Below are positions 5,226-5,889 of a stretch of DNA of 5,889 nt, piece after piece (the first letter of the stretch is position 1; each line of letters opens with the position of its first letter). The position numbers and the translations under genes were made by a program. Location: positions 1 to 5,889 of the forward strand of contig CALCSX010000416.1 of NCBI GenBank assembly GCA_937894165.1. Direction: 5' to 3'. The stretch comes from an uncultured Saprospiraceae bacterium. GTDB lineage: Bacteria; Bacteroidota; Bacteroidia; Chitinophagales; Saprospiraceae. The notes under the pieces are model-generated. The model saw nothing but the letters and a program-made list of their open reading frames with translations. It ran no database searches and was not told where the DNA came from.

Positions 5226-5254
5226 TTGATTTGAAGTAGGGTTGATTTGAAGTA
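5226..5254 (+). repeat. tandem 13-bp direct repeat upstream of the sigma operon
   Basis: TTGATTTGAAGTA occurs at 5226-5238 and again at 5242-5254, a 16-bp period with a 3-nt gap. It lies 34 bp upstream of the putative -35 element on the operon's strand. Its position and one-and-a-half-turn spacing would suit a regulator-binding pair, but it could equally be replication slippage. Confidence 0.4.
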
Positions 5255-5294
5255 AGATGTTCTAAGTTCTATTTCACTTTTGTTTGCATTCCTT

Positions 5295-5306
5295 GCCGGC
5301 GCCGGC
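5295..5306. other. isolated GC-only palindrome
   Basis: GCCGGCGCCGGC is a perfect 12-bp palindrome in an otherwise AT-rich intergenic stretch. It may be the edge of a GC-rich repeat like those elsewhere in the window. No function is assignable. Confidence 0.3.
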
Positions 5307-5461
5307 TCTGGCACTCGTTCTGGGTTCTAAGATTAGTAGGTTCATGGGATTTGGGTAGGATATATGCATTTTTCAGATTTGTTCGAAAAAAGAAAATCTA
5401 CGAAAATTACCAAATACCAAATTTTACATCGATGAAATACCTGAAAAAATGTATCTCCGTA

Positions 5462-5484
5462 GAGTCGTTGCACTGCAACGTCTC
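5462..5484. repeat. REP-like hairpin (GTTGCA-C-TGCAAC core)
   Basis: GAGTCGTTGCA (5462-5472) and TGCAACGTCTC (5474-5484) form an 11-bp inverted repeat with one mismatch around a single C. From memory, short GAGACGTTGCA palindromes are scattered in intergenic regions of Bacteroidota and cyanobacteria as REP- or MITE-like elements. There is no U-tract, so an intrinsic terminator is unlikely. Confidence 0.5.
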
Positions 5485-5569
5485 AATTTCTTAAAATCTA
5501 TATTGTAGTTTCTTGCATCGCAGATTCCAAAGCATGTTATTAAAAAGAAATCAAATTTTTCTCATTTGT

Positions 5570-5600
5570 TTTGCAAAATCTATGTAAAATTCTTATTTTG
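5570..5600 (+). promoter_or_regulatory. putative Bacteroidota-type promoter for the partial 3' gene
   Basis: TTTG (5570-5573) and TTATTTTG (5593-5600) match the Bacteroidota -33 (TTTG) and -7 (TAnnTTTG, one mismatch) elements with a 19-nt spacer, which is the expected spacing. The ATG at 5632 lies 31 bp after the -7 element. It is the best-spaced TTTG/TAnnTTTG match I found in the window. Confidence 0.45.
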
Positions 5601-5631
5601 AAGTTTAATAGAAAAAATCGATAGAGTATTT

Positions 5632-5889
5632 ATGATTAATTTCAAGCAGTTTTACGAATTTGGCGAGGCAGTTTATATTGCCAGAAGTTTAATAGGTGAG
5701 GAGTATCCACTATCTTATGAAGATTTTTCTATGTGTGAACCTGAGAATAATCAACCATTGAAGAAGGACAATCCTTTTGTCTCGAATAGTGTTGTATATC
5801 CAATACCAAGTAGTGGAAACCTTACTGTTGAATTCCCCATGTTTTTATCACAAACGAGCAGAATATCGGGAAAAATGCCATGTAATGGC
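5632..5889 (+). CDS. partial protein with T9SS sorting-signal-like motif (runs off the window end)
   Basis: The frame is open from an ATG at 5632 to the window end, giving 86 codons with no stop, which is notable in such AT-rich DNA. The start reads MINFKQFYEFGEAVYIARSL. Residues from about 51, NSVVYPIPSSGNLTVEF, closely resemble the opening of a type A C-terminal sorting domain for type IX secretion (typically VYPNPSSGxLTVxF, here with Ile in place of the Asn). Such a signal normally ends a large secreted protein, but an in-frame TGA at 5599-5601 and the apparent promoter limit this one to a small protein. It may therefore be a detached 3' remnant of a larger cargo gene, or a small gene whose resemblance is partial. 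No signal peptide is visible at the start. Confidence 0.5.
   Translation, partial: MINFKQFYEFGEAVYIARSLIGEEYPLSYEDFSMCEPENNQPLKKDNPFVSNSVVYPIPSSGNLTVEFPMFLSQTSRISGKMPCNG

Noticed and set aside
5030..5314. 94-codon minus-strand frame overlapping the sigma gene start
   Set aside because: It is in another frame of the sigma gene and its leader, with no domain. Its upstream part covers the tandem repeats and GC palindrome.
1..5889. tRNA or rRNA genes
   Set aside because: No cloverleaf with the GTTCRANNC T-arm pattern and no rRNA-like segment was seen on either strand.

Overview
The window most resembles a chromosomal segment from a member of the Bacteroidota. The supports are a Bacteroidota-style TonB with a degenerate Lys/Glu/Val linker, an ECF sigma factor of the type common in that phylum, TAnnTTTG-like promoter elements, no strong Shine-Dalgarno sequences, and a partial reading frame carrying a type IX secretion (T9SS) sorting-signal-like motif. 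The DNA is moderately AT-rich, with a few GC-rich, dyad-rich islands confined to non-coding stretches. Taxonomy below phylum cannot be read from the sequence.

Layout. 1-354 is non-coding: a 48-bp repeat, two stem-loops, and on the minus strand a protein-like frame broken by two stops. 355-1122 (+) encodes a TonB-like energy transducer that ends at a good intrinsic terminator (1159-1188). Facing it, 1201-2271 (-) encodes phosphoserine aminotransferase, SerC. 2272-2970 is a 700-bp non-coding stretch packed with repeats: a roughly 220-bp island with inverted ends, an imperfect direct repeat, a CGCAAAG-type repeat cluster, and a second copy of the 48-bp repeat that ends 1 nt from the next gene's stop codon. 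2971-4626 (-) encodes a single-pass membrane protein with a long beta-solenoid, and 4623-5141 (-) encodes an ECF sigma factor. These two form an operon with an ATGA start/stop overlap. 5142-5631 holds the sigma operon's putative promoter, small repeats and a REP-like hairpin. 5632 to the window end (+) is a partial reading frame.

How the genes fit together. The most interesting unit is the sigma/solenoid operon. The membrane protein has a short cytoplasmic head, one transmembrane helix, an extracytoplasmic linker and a solenoid built from seven 36-residue double rungs that alternate a TYG turn and an SSG turn almost perfectly. Its position directly after the sigma gene suggests that it is the cognate anti-sigma factor or sensor. 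That is inference from gene order and topology. SerC is housekeeping, and TonB is an energy-coupling protein without ExbB/ExbD or a receptor in view. Neither has an evident link to the sigma operon beyond shared intergenic repeats.
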